A stretch of 64,000 nt of DNA from Nemertoderma westbladi (taxonomy: Eukaryota; Xenacoelomorpha; Nemertodermatida; Nemertodermatidae): contig JAUCBJ010004552.1 of the NCBI GenBank assembly GCA_032718475.1, positions 1-64,000 on the forward strand, given 5' to 3'. Each line of letters opens with the position of its first letter. The stretch's first letter is position 1. The notes beneath the pieces were generated by a model. The model searched no databases, was not told where the DNA came from, and saw only the letters and a program-made list of their open reading frames with translations. This document shows, piece after piece, positions 1 through 10,410 of the stretch. The position numbers and the translations under genes are program-made.

Positions 1-496
1 AATTACTACTGTATTTTAAGTTATGACGTAGTTATATTTATCTCAAAACATAATGCTGAGTAGCTGAGTATTATACTACCGTAATGGTGAACCGTTTGTA
101 TCGTACCGCCTACCGCCTTTCATTAATAAAATATTTTCGATTCAGGGGAATTCCACCTACTAATAATGTTTTACTAACTGTGTATGACAGAGCTGAGTTC
201 GCAGCTCAATTACTAGGAAATGTAATACGTGTTTAATAAGCGAATAGTTTCCTCCGGCAAATAAATGAGTCACTGAAAAACCAACAGAGTTGCTTAAACA
301 ATTGTTGTAGACTTTAAACAAATTAAATATATAGATAGGCCTGTAATTGAAACCTATACCTTTATACTTTATACCATTTTATCAGAATATATACTATATT
401 TCTTTGCATCCATGTTTTTTATACTATACTAAAACTTACTATATTCATAAAACTGAACACTAGAAATTTTTTTTTTTTATATATAATTTAAATAAT

Positions 497-629
497 ATGA
501 TGGAATTTAATGCCACAGAATCTGATGACAATTGTTTAAGAATAATAAAGACTTGCACGCAGTTAGTCATCGGTTCGCTCGGTTTATCCCTAAATCTCGG
601 TGTTATTATGGTCTACTTATACTCCCAAG
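497..629 (+). CDS. GPCR exon 1 (N-terminus and TM1)
   Basis: The exon begins with two consecutive ATG codons and encodes 44 residues including a hydrophobic TM1 with the conserved Asn (GLSLNLG). The donor is CAAG|GTTTGT, phase 1, and is completed by GT at the next acceptor to give Gly. Confidence 0.75.
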
Positions 630-3600
630 GTTTGTTTCGTTATGCGTTATCTAATCGGCGTTATTATAGCAAATGACATATAATTATTAATAAGTAACCC
701 TTTCGGTACTGATTCTACAATTTTTTTGAAAAATGTTTAGCCCCCAGGACCTGAATAAATTTGAGCAAAACCAAATTTTTTTGTTAAAAAATAATGTCGT
801 AATAAGTTGAACTACATACTTTACATAAGTGGGTTTTCCAGGTCGCTGATTTCATTTCTGATGTCAGTTTTTTATATCTGACCAACTCTAGATTGTCTTT
901 GTCTGTATGTGTCTGTTTGTCTGTCAGTCTGTCTGTCAAAAAATAAGGAAGCATATTATGTAATAAAAACATTTGCCATGGGGGTTTTCCAGGTCGCTGA
1001 ATTCATTTCTGATGTCAGTTTTTATATCTGACCAACTCTAGACTGTCTTTGTCTGTATGTGTCTGATTGTCTGTCAGTTTGTCTGTCAAAAAATAAGGAA
1101 GCATATTATGTAATAAAAACATTCGCCATGGGGGTTTTCCAGGTCGCTGAAATTATTATAAAATTTATACAGTCCCCCTTGGAGTCGTGATTAAATCCAT
1201 TTACTTGTATTCACTCTCTCCGTAGGTCGTGGGTTCGATCCCAGCATGGGAGCCAGGGCAGTTTTCGTTTCGTCAGTCTTTGTTTGTAATGGTCGGTTGA
1301 GAATTAATGTTTGTAATGGTCGGTTGAGAATTAATGTTTGTAATGGTCGGTTGAGAATTAATGTTTGTAATGGTCGGTTGAGAATTAATATCTTAATGTT
1401 CTTTCTTTCGAATTTAGGTAAAACTACATCATTTGATCTGTTAGTCATTTCCCAAAGCACCATAGATGGTGCTACAGCTATGGTGCACATCGTGTTGAAT
1501 ACAGTCCCACTGCCAGACCCACCGACTGCTATGGTGCACATCGTGTTGAATACAGTCCCACTGCCAGACCCACCGACTGCTATGGTGCACATCGTGTTGA
1601 ATACAGTCCCACTGCCAGACCCACCGACTGCTATGGTGCACATCGTGTTGAATACAGTCCCACTGCCAGACCCACCGACTGCTATGGTGCACATCGTGTT
1701 GAATACAGTCCCACTGCCAGACCCACCGACTGCTATGGTGCACATCGTGTTGAATACAGTCCCACTGCCAGACCCACCGACTGCTATGGTGCACATCGTG
1801 TTGAATACAGTCCCACTGCCAGACCCACCGACTGCTATGGTGCACATCGTGTTGAATACAGTCCCACTGCCAGACCCACCGACTGCTATGGTGCACATCG
1901 TGTTGAATACAGTCCCACTGCCAGACCCACCGACTGCTATGGTGCACATCGTGTTGAATACAGTCCCACTGCCAGACCCACCGCAGGGATTTGTTGGAAT
2001 TATATTCTGTTTTACAATATGGAAAAACTATCTGTTATGGATATTGATAAAGGTATTAATAACTATTGATACTATAAATAATTATCGTTATTTTAATTTA
2101 ATTAATAATTTGATTTATTTTGCTTCTTCTTTGATCTATGAATAGCACCGGCACGTTTTATTAAACAACAAAACTTTTTAATGTTTATTTTCATGAGCTA
2201 CGATTCTTTGTTCTGAAATAAAATACATAACTACTTTTTTTAAAATACGGGTGTAAACGTTACGCCGACAACCGACAACCAACGCCGACAACCATTATTA
2301 AAGCTAATTAATGTTATTTATTAATTGAAGGAAAGGAACAGGTTACAGTGGAAGGTTGTTCTAACCAAAACAATAAACGAGAGTCACGAACTCAGGTTAA
2401 ATTTTTTTATTTACTGTTGTCGGCAGTGGTTGACGGCTGTCGGTTGTCGGCGTAGCGTTTACACCCGTAAAATTGTGTACTCCACACCGATTAGTATCAC
2501 ATCGAGATGCTATATAGTCTAAAAGTTTACTGCCCTAGACGAGTTCTTTACAATGAAAGTGATCATGAATCATGTAAATTTTTTTTCCGCTGCCATGGTT
2601 ATTTTTATTAAAATTCAAATTAATTAAGTAATTCAATTAGGCCTGCCCGCTACTACAACTACTATAAACGGCCTGCAGCATTGAAACTGCACATTGAGAT
2701 GCTATGCCGGCAAAAACATTTTGTCACCACCATGCAATCCATAATTGGCAAGCCCATAGCAGCGTGCCGAATGCTATGCCGGCATATCAACAAATATGCA
2801 CCGCCACAACTCTCTATCCCCCATGACTTTCGCGAGATTATACGCATCTTCAAGGCCAGTGTCCTTTAGGAGGCGTCTCACGAAAGTCATGGGGTGGGCA
2901 GCCTGTTCTAATGAGCTGAGGAGCCGTTGGGCTCCCTCTAGTGATTCTGAGAGTACTCCTAAGTCATCAGCAAAGTCTAGATCAGTTAGGTACTTGGCAG
3001 GATTTCCTCGACTTCTGGAGCCAGTAGGTGGAGTGGCCATCACCCCATTGTTATTATGATGATCTAAGGACATGCGTAGAACATAGTCAACAACAATTAT
3101 GAACAAGAATGGTGCAAGTGTGTCTCCCTGGAGGACTCCCCATAACACTTCAAATGGTTCTGTGTCACCGTCAACAGTAGACACAAATGTTGTCGAACCA
3201 TCGTATACTGATCTGATTGGTGCAATAATTTCATCAGGAATCCCATATTATAATGAAAGTATGCTGAACATACGTGAGCGAGAGACTGAATCAAAGGCCT
3301 TGAAGAAGTCAACAAAGATAACAGCCAGATGCCTGTCTTTCTTTTTTGATAACTCTTCAATTATCCTTCTAAGTGCCAAAATGGGCTCCATGGTCCAGCG
3401 ACCTTTACGGAACCCATTCTGATTTCCACGGAGAAGTCTCTCAATGGGAACCCGGATGCGATTTAATAGAATTCTATGGTATAGCTTTGCAGCAATCGAG
3501 ATCAATGGGGTTCCCCAAAAAGAACCATAGAGTGTTAGGTTGTCCTTCTTGGGAACTGGCACCAAATTATTTGTTTTCATTTCTTGTGGGACTCTTGTTG

Positions 3601-6600
3601 TTCGGTACATGTCTACTATGATGGGATATATGAGCTTTAAACACTATTTAAAATTTAAAGACCTCAGGGGGAACACCATCTACTCCACTGGCACGATTGG
3701 TCTCAATGCTCTTTGCAGCAGCCTTCACTTCTGCAAAGGAGATATCGTCAATGGGAATGAATATCTGGAAGTACAGACTCAGACACTTTTACTTCTATAA
3801 AGTTATCAGGCAATACCCTGTCATTATTGCAGATAGGGGAGGGGGGGGGGGGGACTGGACGCAATAAAAATTCATCCCTCTGCAGGGGAAATTGGACGCA
3901 AATAACAGCTGATTACTCCCAAATTGTAACCTGTTCTATTCTGTTTAGTTTATTGTTTTAGTTAACATAACGTGCCACTATAACCTGCTCCTTTCCCTAA
4001 ACATTGAGGCGGGATATTAATTCGCCACGATGGGATTTGTGTCCAGTCCCCCCCCCCCCCCCCCCCCCCCCCTGTCTCCATTATTGGGGAGCTTTTCAAA
4101 TTGAGCCTTCCATCCATTGAGACGATCGGCTCGATCCCGTTACACCATAACTACAATCCGCCTGACTGGATAGGTGAAATTTGTTAAGATTGCGTACAAA
4201 TAAATTACTTCCAATTTGACGCCCTCCGCCAATTCTATTGAGAAATCCCTCCAACATATATGACACTTTTTAACATCTAAAGTTTCACTTTTTATTATAT
4301 TATGTTTCACATTATATTTCCTTCAGTAGCCGTTATGTGTTGCAATTTGATAGTGTTGTTTAAAGTTTTCTGTACCTCTTGTCTCTATTGCACACACTCA
4401 CTAATTTCGTTCGTCTAACAAACCAAACGGATAAGCAAAAATATTTAACTGCTGCTCCAAAACTTCTGTAGTGGCTATTTGTAAATAAATGTAAAACATT
4501 TAATTATTCTTTATTAGGCGTCGACTTGGAATCTTACCTGCATAGCGATAGAGAGATACATAGCGGTGTGTCACAACGCGTACCACGTGGTACACTTCCG
4601 GTACAACACCATCCGCGTTCTCTTTATCTTATCCTTTGTGTACGGAATACTCGCACAGGTGCCGGGCTGGGTGTTCACGAGTCAAAAGGATGGAAAGTGT
4701 TTCTATTCTGAAGAAGTGCCGGTAAGATACAAGAAAAGTTTAATTAATTTTGCTAATTAAATAAATATAAATGATCTGGGGCGTACGATATTACATTTTG
4801 AAGGGTTGGAGATTGGAGAATATCATGACCTATATCGATAGGTCATCATCATGGTTGGAGGTTAAATCACGTGGTTGACTTCTGCTACTTGGGATCATAG
4901 ATCAGAAAGTAAGGTGAAGACATGCACACATCTCCTGTACAACCTGTACAATGCACATATCTCTAATCAAACTCTATATAACATTGGAGGTGTCTCATTG
5001 GTTCCCTCAAGTTTGACACTAGAATAAAGCTGCCTCCGCTTTGCAGGACATTGCTTTCGCCGTGAGGACCAGCCAGTGCATAATCTTGTACTTTGGCAGC
5101 CTCATGGAGTGAATAAGCATGGTCGACAGCCCATGACTTTCTTGAGACGCATCTTAAAGGATACTGGCCTTGAAGATGCGGATGATCTAGCAAATGTCAT
5201 GGGTGATAGGGATAGAGGGTGATAGGCAATTTTATCGACAAGCCGGCACAGCATTCTTAATATATATGTAAAATATATATAATGCAGCTGCAATGCAACA
5301 TGCCGATCGTAGTAGTAGTATAGTAATATATAAAATCGACGTTTGTAAATTAATAATTTGTGTATTAAGTTTTTCTCTACGTATTAATTAATTGGTAAAT
5401 TGCTTATGAATTACATGGCTGGTGACGGGTGTAACTAATTTTAGATTGTATTGTTTGTCTTATAAACCTTTATAGGTTAGGGGCCGCAGTGCGAAGTGGC
5501 TATACTGACCGGTCCCTCTAAATAAAGTATTGAAGCTTTATATGTGATTTATATTTTACTTGTGTATTATTGACCGGACACTTATTACCTCAACTTTGTG
5601 GCCGTACCCATTAAATTATAGCTTGAGCTTAATGAACTGTTATAATATTGAGTGAACACAAAACAAAGACCAAAGACCCATTACCCAATACCCAATACCT
5701 AATTAAGTAACCTGCATAATCTTGAAACATGTGTTAACTGTCGTTTATTGTTTTGGTTCTCCCAACACGCCTCGGTAGCCTGCTCCTTTACTAACATGCT
5801 CCTTTAAATGGCAATAGGTCCGGTCAATGGGTCCGGTCAATTGAACAATGAGTCCGGTGTCCGGTCAATTGAGCAATAGGTCCGGTCAGTAGCCTTTGCC
5901 GCCGCAGTGCCCAATACATAAAGTTACATGTTCATATATTCAGTAACGTGCTGTTTGTTGTCTCAGTGTTGGATCAACCACAGGTCTCAGATAAGGCCAC
6001 TGGGTAGCCTTTTAGACCCCCCTCCCTACCCGCACCCATTAATGATTTTCTAATTGTATTTCAGGATTGGGTGTCCTACTGGTATTTTACTGAAAATGCT
6101 TTCGCTTCTGTTTTGGTTATGTCATTTTGTTACACAAGGATTTATTGGAAGGTATATATGACATCTAAACGACTTAAAAGTTAGTGAATATTTAGGAGTT
6201 TATACAAACAAATATTAAGTTTAATGTCTACATTTTTTTCCTGAAAAATATTATGTTTACATTTTATTTTATTTAGTTAGAAAACATTTTATACAGAATA
6301 ATAAAAATATATTGCTTTATTTATTATACCTATTAATACAATATATGCTAGAACCATGGCGAGTTATTCTATTATGGTACACCCGTAAAATCAATAAATA
6401 ATTGTTATGTATTAGTGAAATTTAAATTTAATATTAACTTTAATATTTTAACACATTTTTAAAAATAAGATCTCGACGATAAATTACTAGACTCAAACCT
6501 TGTTATGTTATTCTATTATAAAAAAGATTTACTAATTATTTATTAATCAGTTATTAATTATATGAATAATTTTAAAAATATCGTAGAGGCATCATACTAC

Positions 6601-7037
6601 TGTTCTGTTTTCTGTTCTAGAATACTTTTTTTTATCAGCATCCATGTCAATTGTGAGATTGTTACTGAAACCTACAAATTATATGAAATGTATCATCCAC
6701 CTTATAGGGGCCAACATTAAATGTTCTGTGGAGAAATCCAAAATGAGTATCCTTCGCACAGCTGTTACCTGCTGCATTCTCTACGTTATCTGCTGGTGGC
6801 CAAATTGTCTCAGAAATTTCTTGCTGGCTGTGAGTAAATTAAATAATCAGGCATAGGTTATGTATCCCACCAATAATATTGTATGAATATTCTATACCGG
6901 TATTGCCTTTATTATGTATTACTTATTATATGTACGTACATGTTCTGAGTACTACAGTGTTATAAATTCAAATTTAACAATTTAACTGGTTTAAACAGCT
7001 GGTTATGGAATTATACCATCAAACTCAACCATATACC

Positions 7038-7069
<32 letters not shown>

Positions 7070-7341
7070 AATCACAACTTGCATTTGATATTATACAAAA
7101 TAAATACTAGAATTATAAAATCCATTATAAACTGTTTCACTTTTAGGTGACGGATAATATGACGTTTGTAAATATATGGGAAGATATCTGCATCGATATT
7201 CTTCTCTGTAACACCTTCGTTAACCCAATTGTCTATGCCATCCTGCTTCTCTCCTTCAAACAACGAATTAGGAAGTGCTTCACCAAAACTTGTGATCTTA
7301 ACAGAATTTTTAAATCCAGAAGCAAATTGGATTTCAATTAA
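497..7341 (+). CDS. Class A (rhodopsin-like) G protein-coupled receptor, six exons, complete
   Basis: I assembled this gene from six exons with GT-AG borders and matching phases: 497-629, 1418-2052, 4518-4721, 6065-6179, 6639-6829, 7147-7341 (1473 nt, 490 aa). Seen: an N-glycosylation site near the start (NAT, residues 6-8), TM1 about 21-43, a TM3 cysteine (C242, FCxxW), ERY at 268-270 in the DRY position, an ECL2 cysteine (C317), CWWP at 414-417 in TM6 and NPIVY at 452-456 in TM7, then a short basic tail. These are class A GPCR hallmarks; it should signal through G proteins at the plasma membrane. The ligand is unknown; the ASTWNL..IERY segment resembles invertebrate orphan receptors. Without the in-frame 51-bp repeat in exon 2 the protein would be about 337 aa, a normal size. 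The start could be the ATG at 497 or 500. Introns 1-3 carry repeats, a LINE and MITEs. Confidence 0.85.
832..1151 (+). repeat. 150-bp tandem duplication of a dispersed repeat family
   Basis: Two copies and a short third start of a unit of about 150 bp in GPCR intron 1. Each copy begins GGTTTTCCAGGTCGCTGA, contains a TCTG-rich stretch (TCTGTCTGTC) and ends near CATTYGCCATGGG. Related sequence recurs at 52.53-52.87 kb and 55.99-56.95 kb, so this is a genome-wide dispersed family. I cannot assign it to a named superfamily. Confidence 0.7.
1195..1247 (+). mobile_element. tRNA-like B-box remnant, possible SINE fragment
   Basis: GTGGGTTCGATCCCAGC resembles a tRNA T-arm or pol III B box. No convincing A box or cloverleaf is visible upstream, so a tRNA gene is not supported. 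Confidence 0.3.
1282..1389 (+). repeat. 27-bp tandem repeat, 4 copies
   Basis: Four nearly identical 27-bp units containing GTAATGGTCGGTTGAGAATT end just 28 bp before the GPCR exon 2 acceptor, so they are intronic but lie in the region where a branchpoint is expected. Confidence 0.85.
1418..2052 (+). CDS. GPCR exon 2 (TM2, ECL1, TM3 start) with in-frame repeat array
   Basis: The acceptor is TTTAG|GT, phase 1, and the donor is AAG|GTATTA, phase 0. The exon encodes TM2 (TSFDLLVISQSTIDGATAM), ten tandem copies of a 17-residue unit, then the TM3 start with FCFTIW and YLLW. Phases match exons 1 and 3 exactly, which supports the array being translated. Confidence 0.8.
1474..1983 (+). repeat. 51-bp in-frame coding minisatellite, exactly 10 copies
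   Basis: 510 bp, ten units of 51 bp that are essentially identical, inside GPCR exon 2. Each unit encodes TAMVHIVLNTVPLPDPP (17 residues), covering the outer half of TM2 and ECL1. One unit is all a normal receptor needs; nine extra copies add 153 residues without changing the frame. Confidence 0.95.
2246..2473. mobile_element. MITE with about 55-bp terminal inverted repeats (family A)
   Basis: The left end CGGGTGTAAACGTTACGCCG is matched in reverse complement by the right end near 2472 (CGTAGCGTTTACACCCG). TA dinucleotides flank both ends, compatible with a TA target duplication. The interior holds a core (AACAGGTTACAGTGG ... CCAAAACAATAAAC) also found in other element families here. No coding capacity. 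Confidence 0.65.
2649..3802 (-). pseudogene. Non-LTR retrotransposon (LINE) copy 1, 5'-truncated, internally deleted
   Basis: The reverse strand encodes reverse-transcriptase blocks: [34 protein letters not shown] and the catalytic FADD in [14 protein letters not shown] frameshift near 3250 splits it. After LSSLEQAA the sequence jumps to PMTFVRRLLKDTGLEDA, so about 0.5 kb present in the copies at 13 and 38 kb is deleted in frame. The 3' end is a short (CTA)n-like tail. Clade is uncertain; the short tandem tail and the C-terminal domain are reminiscent of RTE-like elements. It lies in GPCR intron 2, antisense to the gene. Confidence 0.85.
3830..4078 (+). mobile_element. MITE family B, copy 1, with homopolymer-G/C ends
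   Basis: The element starts with AGATAGGGG and a G run, then ACTGGACGCAATAAAAATT. It ends with TTTGTGTCCAGT, a run of 25 C and TGTCT. A second copy in the opposite orientation is at about 17.04-17.30 kb. No coding capacity. The shared core (TTTATTGTTTTAGTTAAC ... TAACCTGCTCC) is in reverse orientation relative to family A. Confidence 0.65.
4518..4721 (+). CDS. GPCR exon 3 (TM3 end, ERY, TM4, ECL2)
   Basis: The exon runs from TATTAG|GCG to CCG|GTAAGA, phase 0 at both ends, 68 codons. It carries IAIERYIAVCHN, a TM4 with VPGW and the ECL2 cysteine in DGKCFY. Confidence 0.85.
4862..5318 (+). pseudogene. LINE copy 2, 3' fragment
   Basis: This corresponds to the C-terminal part of the LINE protein ([20 protein letters not shown]-like region, broken by frameshifts) and the 3' UTR, ending in GTAGTAGTAGTA. 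It is in GPCR intron 3 and has several indels relative to the copy at 37.9 kb. Confidence 0.8.
5472..5915. mobile_element. Inverted-repeat element C with GGTCCGGTCA repeats
   Basis: The left end (GGCCGCAGTGCGAAGTGGCT, then CTGACCGGTCC) is matched by the reverse complement of the right end (GGTCCGGTCAGTAGCC, then GCCGCAGTGCC). The right part holds several GGTCCGGTCAAT repeats. The interior again holds the shared core (TTTATTGTTTTGGTTC ... GTAGCCTGCTCC). Non-coding, in GPCR intron 3. Confidence 0.5.
6065..6179 (+). CDS. GPCR exon 4 (TM5)
   Basis: The acceptor is TTTCAG|GAT. The donor is AAA A|GTTAGT, phase 1. A second GT donor 27 nt earlier would give a phase that does not fit exon 5, so I chose the later one. 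It encodes DWVSYWYFTENAF and the rest of TM5. Confidence 0.7.
6639..6829 (+). CDS. GPCR exon 5 (ICL3 and TM6)
   Basis: The acceptor is TTTATCAG|CA and completes the phase-1 codon from exon 4; the donor is GCT|GTGAGT, phase 0. It encodes ICL3 and TM6 with the CWWP motif. Confidence 0.75.
7147..7341 (+). CDS. GPCR exon 6 (TM7 and C-tail)
   Basis: The acceptor is CTTTTAG|GTG. The exon encodes ECL3, TM7 with NPIVY, a helix-8-like basic stretch (FKQRIRKCF) and a short tail ending at TAA 7339-7341. Confidence 0.85.
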   Translation: MTDNMTFVNIWEDICIDILLCNTFVNPIVYAILLLSFKQRIRKCFTKTCDLNRIFKSRSKLDFN

Positions 7342-7506
7342 CTTTATTAATGTTTTTGTTAATTCAATATAAATTATTAATAATAATTTTGACTTGTTAT
7401 TAATATTGTTGTTATATTAAAAAAAAATTAATAATAATATTCACATGCACAATTTTCTTCACAAGAAGAAACGTGCCAAGTGTTTGTTTCTGCTTGTTCT
7501 AGTATA

Positions 7507-7912
7507 GTTAGCTACGTCTCCTTTAGTTATCTACGTCTCCTTTAGTTAGCTACGTCTCCTTTAGTTAGCTACGTCTCCTATAGTTAGCTACGTCTCCTAT
7601 AGTTAGCTACGTATCCTATAGTTAGCTACGTCTCCTTTAGTTAGCTACGTCTCCTATAGTTAGCTACGTCTCCTATAGTTAGCTACGTATCCTATAGTTA
7701 GCTACGTCTCCTTTAGTTAGCTACGTCTCCTTTAGTTAGCTACGTCTCCTTTAGTTAGCTACGTCTCCTATAGTTAGCTACGTCTCCTATAGTTAGCTAC
7801 GTCTCCTATAGTTAGCTACGTCTCCTATAGTTAGCTACGTCTCCTTTAGTTATCTACGTCTCCTTTAGTTAGCTACGTCTCCTTTAGTTAGCTACGTCTC
7901 CTTTAGTTAGCT
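7507..7912 (+). repeat. 19-bp minisatellite, about 21 copies
   Basis: The unit is CTACGTCTCCTTTAGTTAG with variants (TATAG for TTTAG, TATC for TAGC). It lies just downstream of the GPCR stop codon, in the convergent intergenic space. Confidence 0.95.
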
Positions 7913-7944
7913 CTCCTTTCCATGATACCTGTTTCTTCTCCCTT

Positions 7945-8548
7945 TTGAACTCACTTCTACTGGCTCCCTTTGGAACTCACTTCTACTGGCTCCCTTTGGA
8001 ACTCACTTCTACTGGCTCCCTTTGGAACTCACTTCTACTGTCTCCCTTTGGAACTCACTTCTACTGTCTCCCTTTGGAACTCACTTCTACTGTCTCCCTT
8101 TGGAACTCACTTCTACTGTCTCCCTTTGGAACTCACTTCTACTGGCTCCCTTTGGAACTCACTTCTACTGTCTCCCTTTGGAACTCACTTCTACTGTCTC
8201 CCTTTGGAACTCACTTCTACTGGCTCCCTTTGGAACTCACTTCTACTGGCTCCCTTTGGAACTCACTTCTACTGGCTCCCTTTGGAACTCACTTCTACTG
8301 GCTCCCTTTGGAACTCACTTCTACTGTCTCCCTTTGGAACTCACTTCTACTGTCTCCCTTTGGAACTCACTTCTACTGTCTCCCTTTGGAACTCACTTCT
8401 ACTGTCTCCCTTTGGAACTCACTTCTACTGGCTCCCTTTGGAACTCACTTCTACTGGCTCCCTTTGGAACTCACTTCTACTGTCTCCCTTTGGAACTCAC
8501 TTCTACTGTCTCCCTTTGGAACTCACTTCTACTGTCTCCCTTTAGCAC
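7945..8548 (+). repeat. 26-bp minisatellite, about 23 copies
   Basis: The unit contains CTTCTACTGTCTCCCTTTGG and AACTCA, alternating between TGTCTCCC and TGGCTCCC variants. The long open frames across it encode only the repeat. The segment CTACTGTCTCCCTTT resembles the neighbouring 19-bp unit (CTACGTCTCCTTT). Confidence 0.95.
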
Positions 8549-8726
8549 AAACTACGTACAATAAGGTCGAACGAGCTCGGGTATCGGGAGATCTTTAGCA
8601 CTTACCGTCTCAATAATAATATTAGTAACAACAGAATCCAAATACAAATATAATTAACTAAGAAATAAGTATTTTACTTTAACTTTAACTTTAAAGATAT
8701 ATGTAGTAAAAATTTAGTTATGAGAA

Positions 8727-9520
8727 TCAAATCTTATTTGGTAGTTTTTCTTTTTGTTCCTCTGATGGTAGAGGGGAGTATTTAAATCCCCCAAATAAAC
8801 AGCTGACAGGAGGAACATATAAAATAAGAATAGCTACGATTGCGACGATAATTAGAAGAGATGAGAAGGCCGCAATGATGAGCAGAGTCTGTGACCATGG
8901 CAGACCGCGTGGTTGAGAGGAGCCCAGACGAATAACGACTGCTCCACTGGTGCTAACTCGAGTCCTTCCTAAATCCATCACTAGCGATCCTGAACCAGAA
9001 TTATAAGATCTTAAATCTGATCTTAAAGATCTTCTGTTTCTTGAATTACTGCCTTCTAAAGGAACGTCTTTGGTGTCTTTATTAGAAATGACACATTTTC
9101 TTCGGCAACGGCTCTCAACATCCAATGCATCACAAAGGATGACGTCACAGTGGAACCAGACGATATTACCGATCTTGCTGCGAAATTCGAAGGATTCTAT
9201 TTTAAAGCGATGGCGGAAGTTATCGCGACTGTGTCCGAGATCCCGGTAAGTCGCCTCTTCCGGACATCCGTCCCGGAGGATCACGTAGAACTGGGGGTCC
9301 CGCGGCTCCTCGGAGGGCGTCGCCCAGCAACTCGACGCGGATATCTGCAGCGCTCGGACCTCGGATACAAGTCTCACTTCGAGGAACATATCGGCGCCGA
9401 GGTCTATAAGTACGGGATAAGATGCGTGCGTATAGTAGGAGTCGTAGGCAGCTGATTTCGCGATGTCCATAGCGAATAAAAATCGCCCTTCCCTTTCTTT
9501 TCCGACGTTCCATAATTTAC
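8727..9520 (-). CDS. ZP-domain membrane protein, terminal exon (ZP-C module, cleavage site, TM)
   Basis: The exon starts after a polypyrimidine tract and CCAAG acceptor at 9521-9522 and encodes 263 residues to TGA. Seen in order: KLWNVGKEREGRFLFAMDI, a YPVLIDLG / FLEVRL block, the SSCWATPS motif, FYVILRDGCP, FRHRFKIESFEF and paired cysteines, which match the C-terminal half of a zona pellucida domain; then a basic furin-like site (NSRNRRS), a transmembrane helix (about 26 hydrophobic residues from LLIIAAFSSL) and a short cytoplasmic tail. ZP proteins polymerise outside the cell after cleavage at such a site. The ZP-N half is not in this exon and I did not find it in the window. The acceptor phase (one base upstream plus GT) fits the donor of the Ig exon at 10411-11581. 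Confidence 0.8.
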
Positions 9521-9654
9521 CTTGGAAAAAAAATAGTTTTACATAATTTAAATAATATTTTAACCCATTTCAACTTATTATAACTAATTTATTTTTAAAT
9601 TGTTACGGTACGTTTTCTCTCGAATATACATCAAACGCGAGAAAGGGAATGCTT

Positions 9655-9742
9655 TTCCTTTGCTGTATGAATAAATGTAAAAATGGCATAAATTATGTTA
9701 TAAAAAGGTTAGCTTATATTTATGGTGGCGTTTGGAGCCATG
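9655..9742 (+). repeat. Dispersed repeat, copy 1 (second copy at 14.72-14.80 kb)
   Basis: TGTAAAAATGGCATAAATTA and the following TTAGCTTATATTTATGGTGG recur almost unchanged at 14718-14803. No gene is visible in the surrounding 9521-10387 interval apart from this and the palindrome. Confidence 0.6.
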
Positions 9743-9836
9743 TTAATAATATAGCTACTGGTTATTACTAGCTATACCCCGTCTACCTGTAGGTAATGCA
9801 GTAGGCCTATCTGGCTGTCAGGCAAATTTCAACCTA

Positions 9837-9925
9837 TTGTTTACGTGGTATCCAATGACGGCGTTAAGTAATGTCCCCTTAGTGGACATTACTTAACGCC
9901 GTCATGGGTTACCACGTAAACAATA
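9837..9925. repeat. Near-perfect 89-bp palindrome
   Basis: The arms (TTGTTTACGTGGTA ... ATGACGGCGTTAAGTAATGT) are inverted around a loop of only a few bases (CCCCTTAGTGG). One arm motif (GGCGTTGAGTAATGT) recurs at about 10013. It may be a small MITE or a cruciform-forming sequence in the presumed intron between the ZP and Ig exons. Confidence 0.85.
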
Positions 9926-10410
9926 ACACCAAATACAATACTAAATGAACAGGCTAATACAATGCTGTAATGTCCTCTAAAGTGCAAAATAACAACTCGC
10001 TGTTAATACTAACGGCGTTGAGTAATGTTACAATTTTGGAATAAAAATATTTACTTTAATTAATTAGTAATAATGTAAATGTGAAAATCTAAAATAATAA
10101 CCATCTAAGTGTGTAAGGGTAACAAATCTATGTATAGGTCTAGATAGTGCGTTGCGCTTGTTTAGGGTAAACAAACGGTATCTATTAGTGTACGATAGTT
10201 AGATAAGTTCTAGAGATATCGATTTGACATTAGTATTTTAATGTGGGTTTGAGTGCGAGAATTAATAGGGCTTCTTTGATTAGAGAGTCGAATTGGGTGT
10301 TAGGAATATAATAGGAAGCTTATTAACACAAATTCTCTACTAAATGAGGCTATTTAACCAGCCTACCTGAAACTCTTACTGTGTTTCCTAATTACCGAGC
10401 AAAACGTTAC

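Noticed and set aside
1191-1949. Reverse-strand open frames (252 and 168 codons) across the 51-bp array
   Set aside because: Shadow of the in-frame repeat in GPCR exon 2; the forward exon has homology and matched splice phases.
7945-8598. Forward open frames of up to 217 codons
   Set aside because: Translation of the 26-bp minisatellite only, open in several frames.
8986-9100. Possible separate gene on the forward strand at 9150-9455
   Set aside because: Antisense shadow of the ZP exon, which has clear domain homology.
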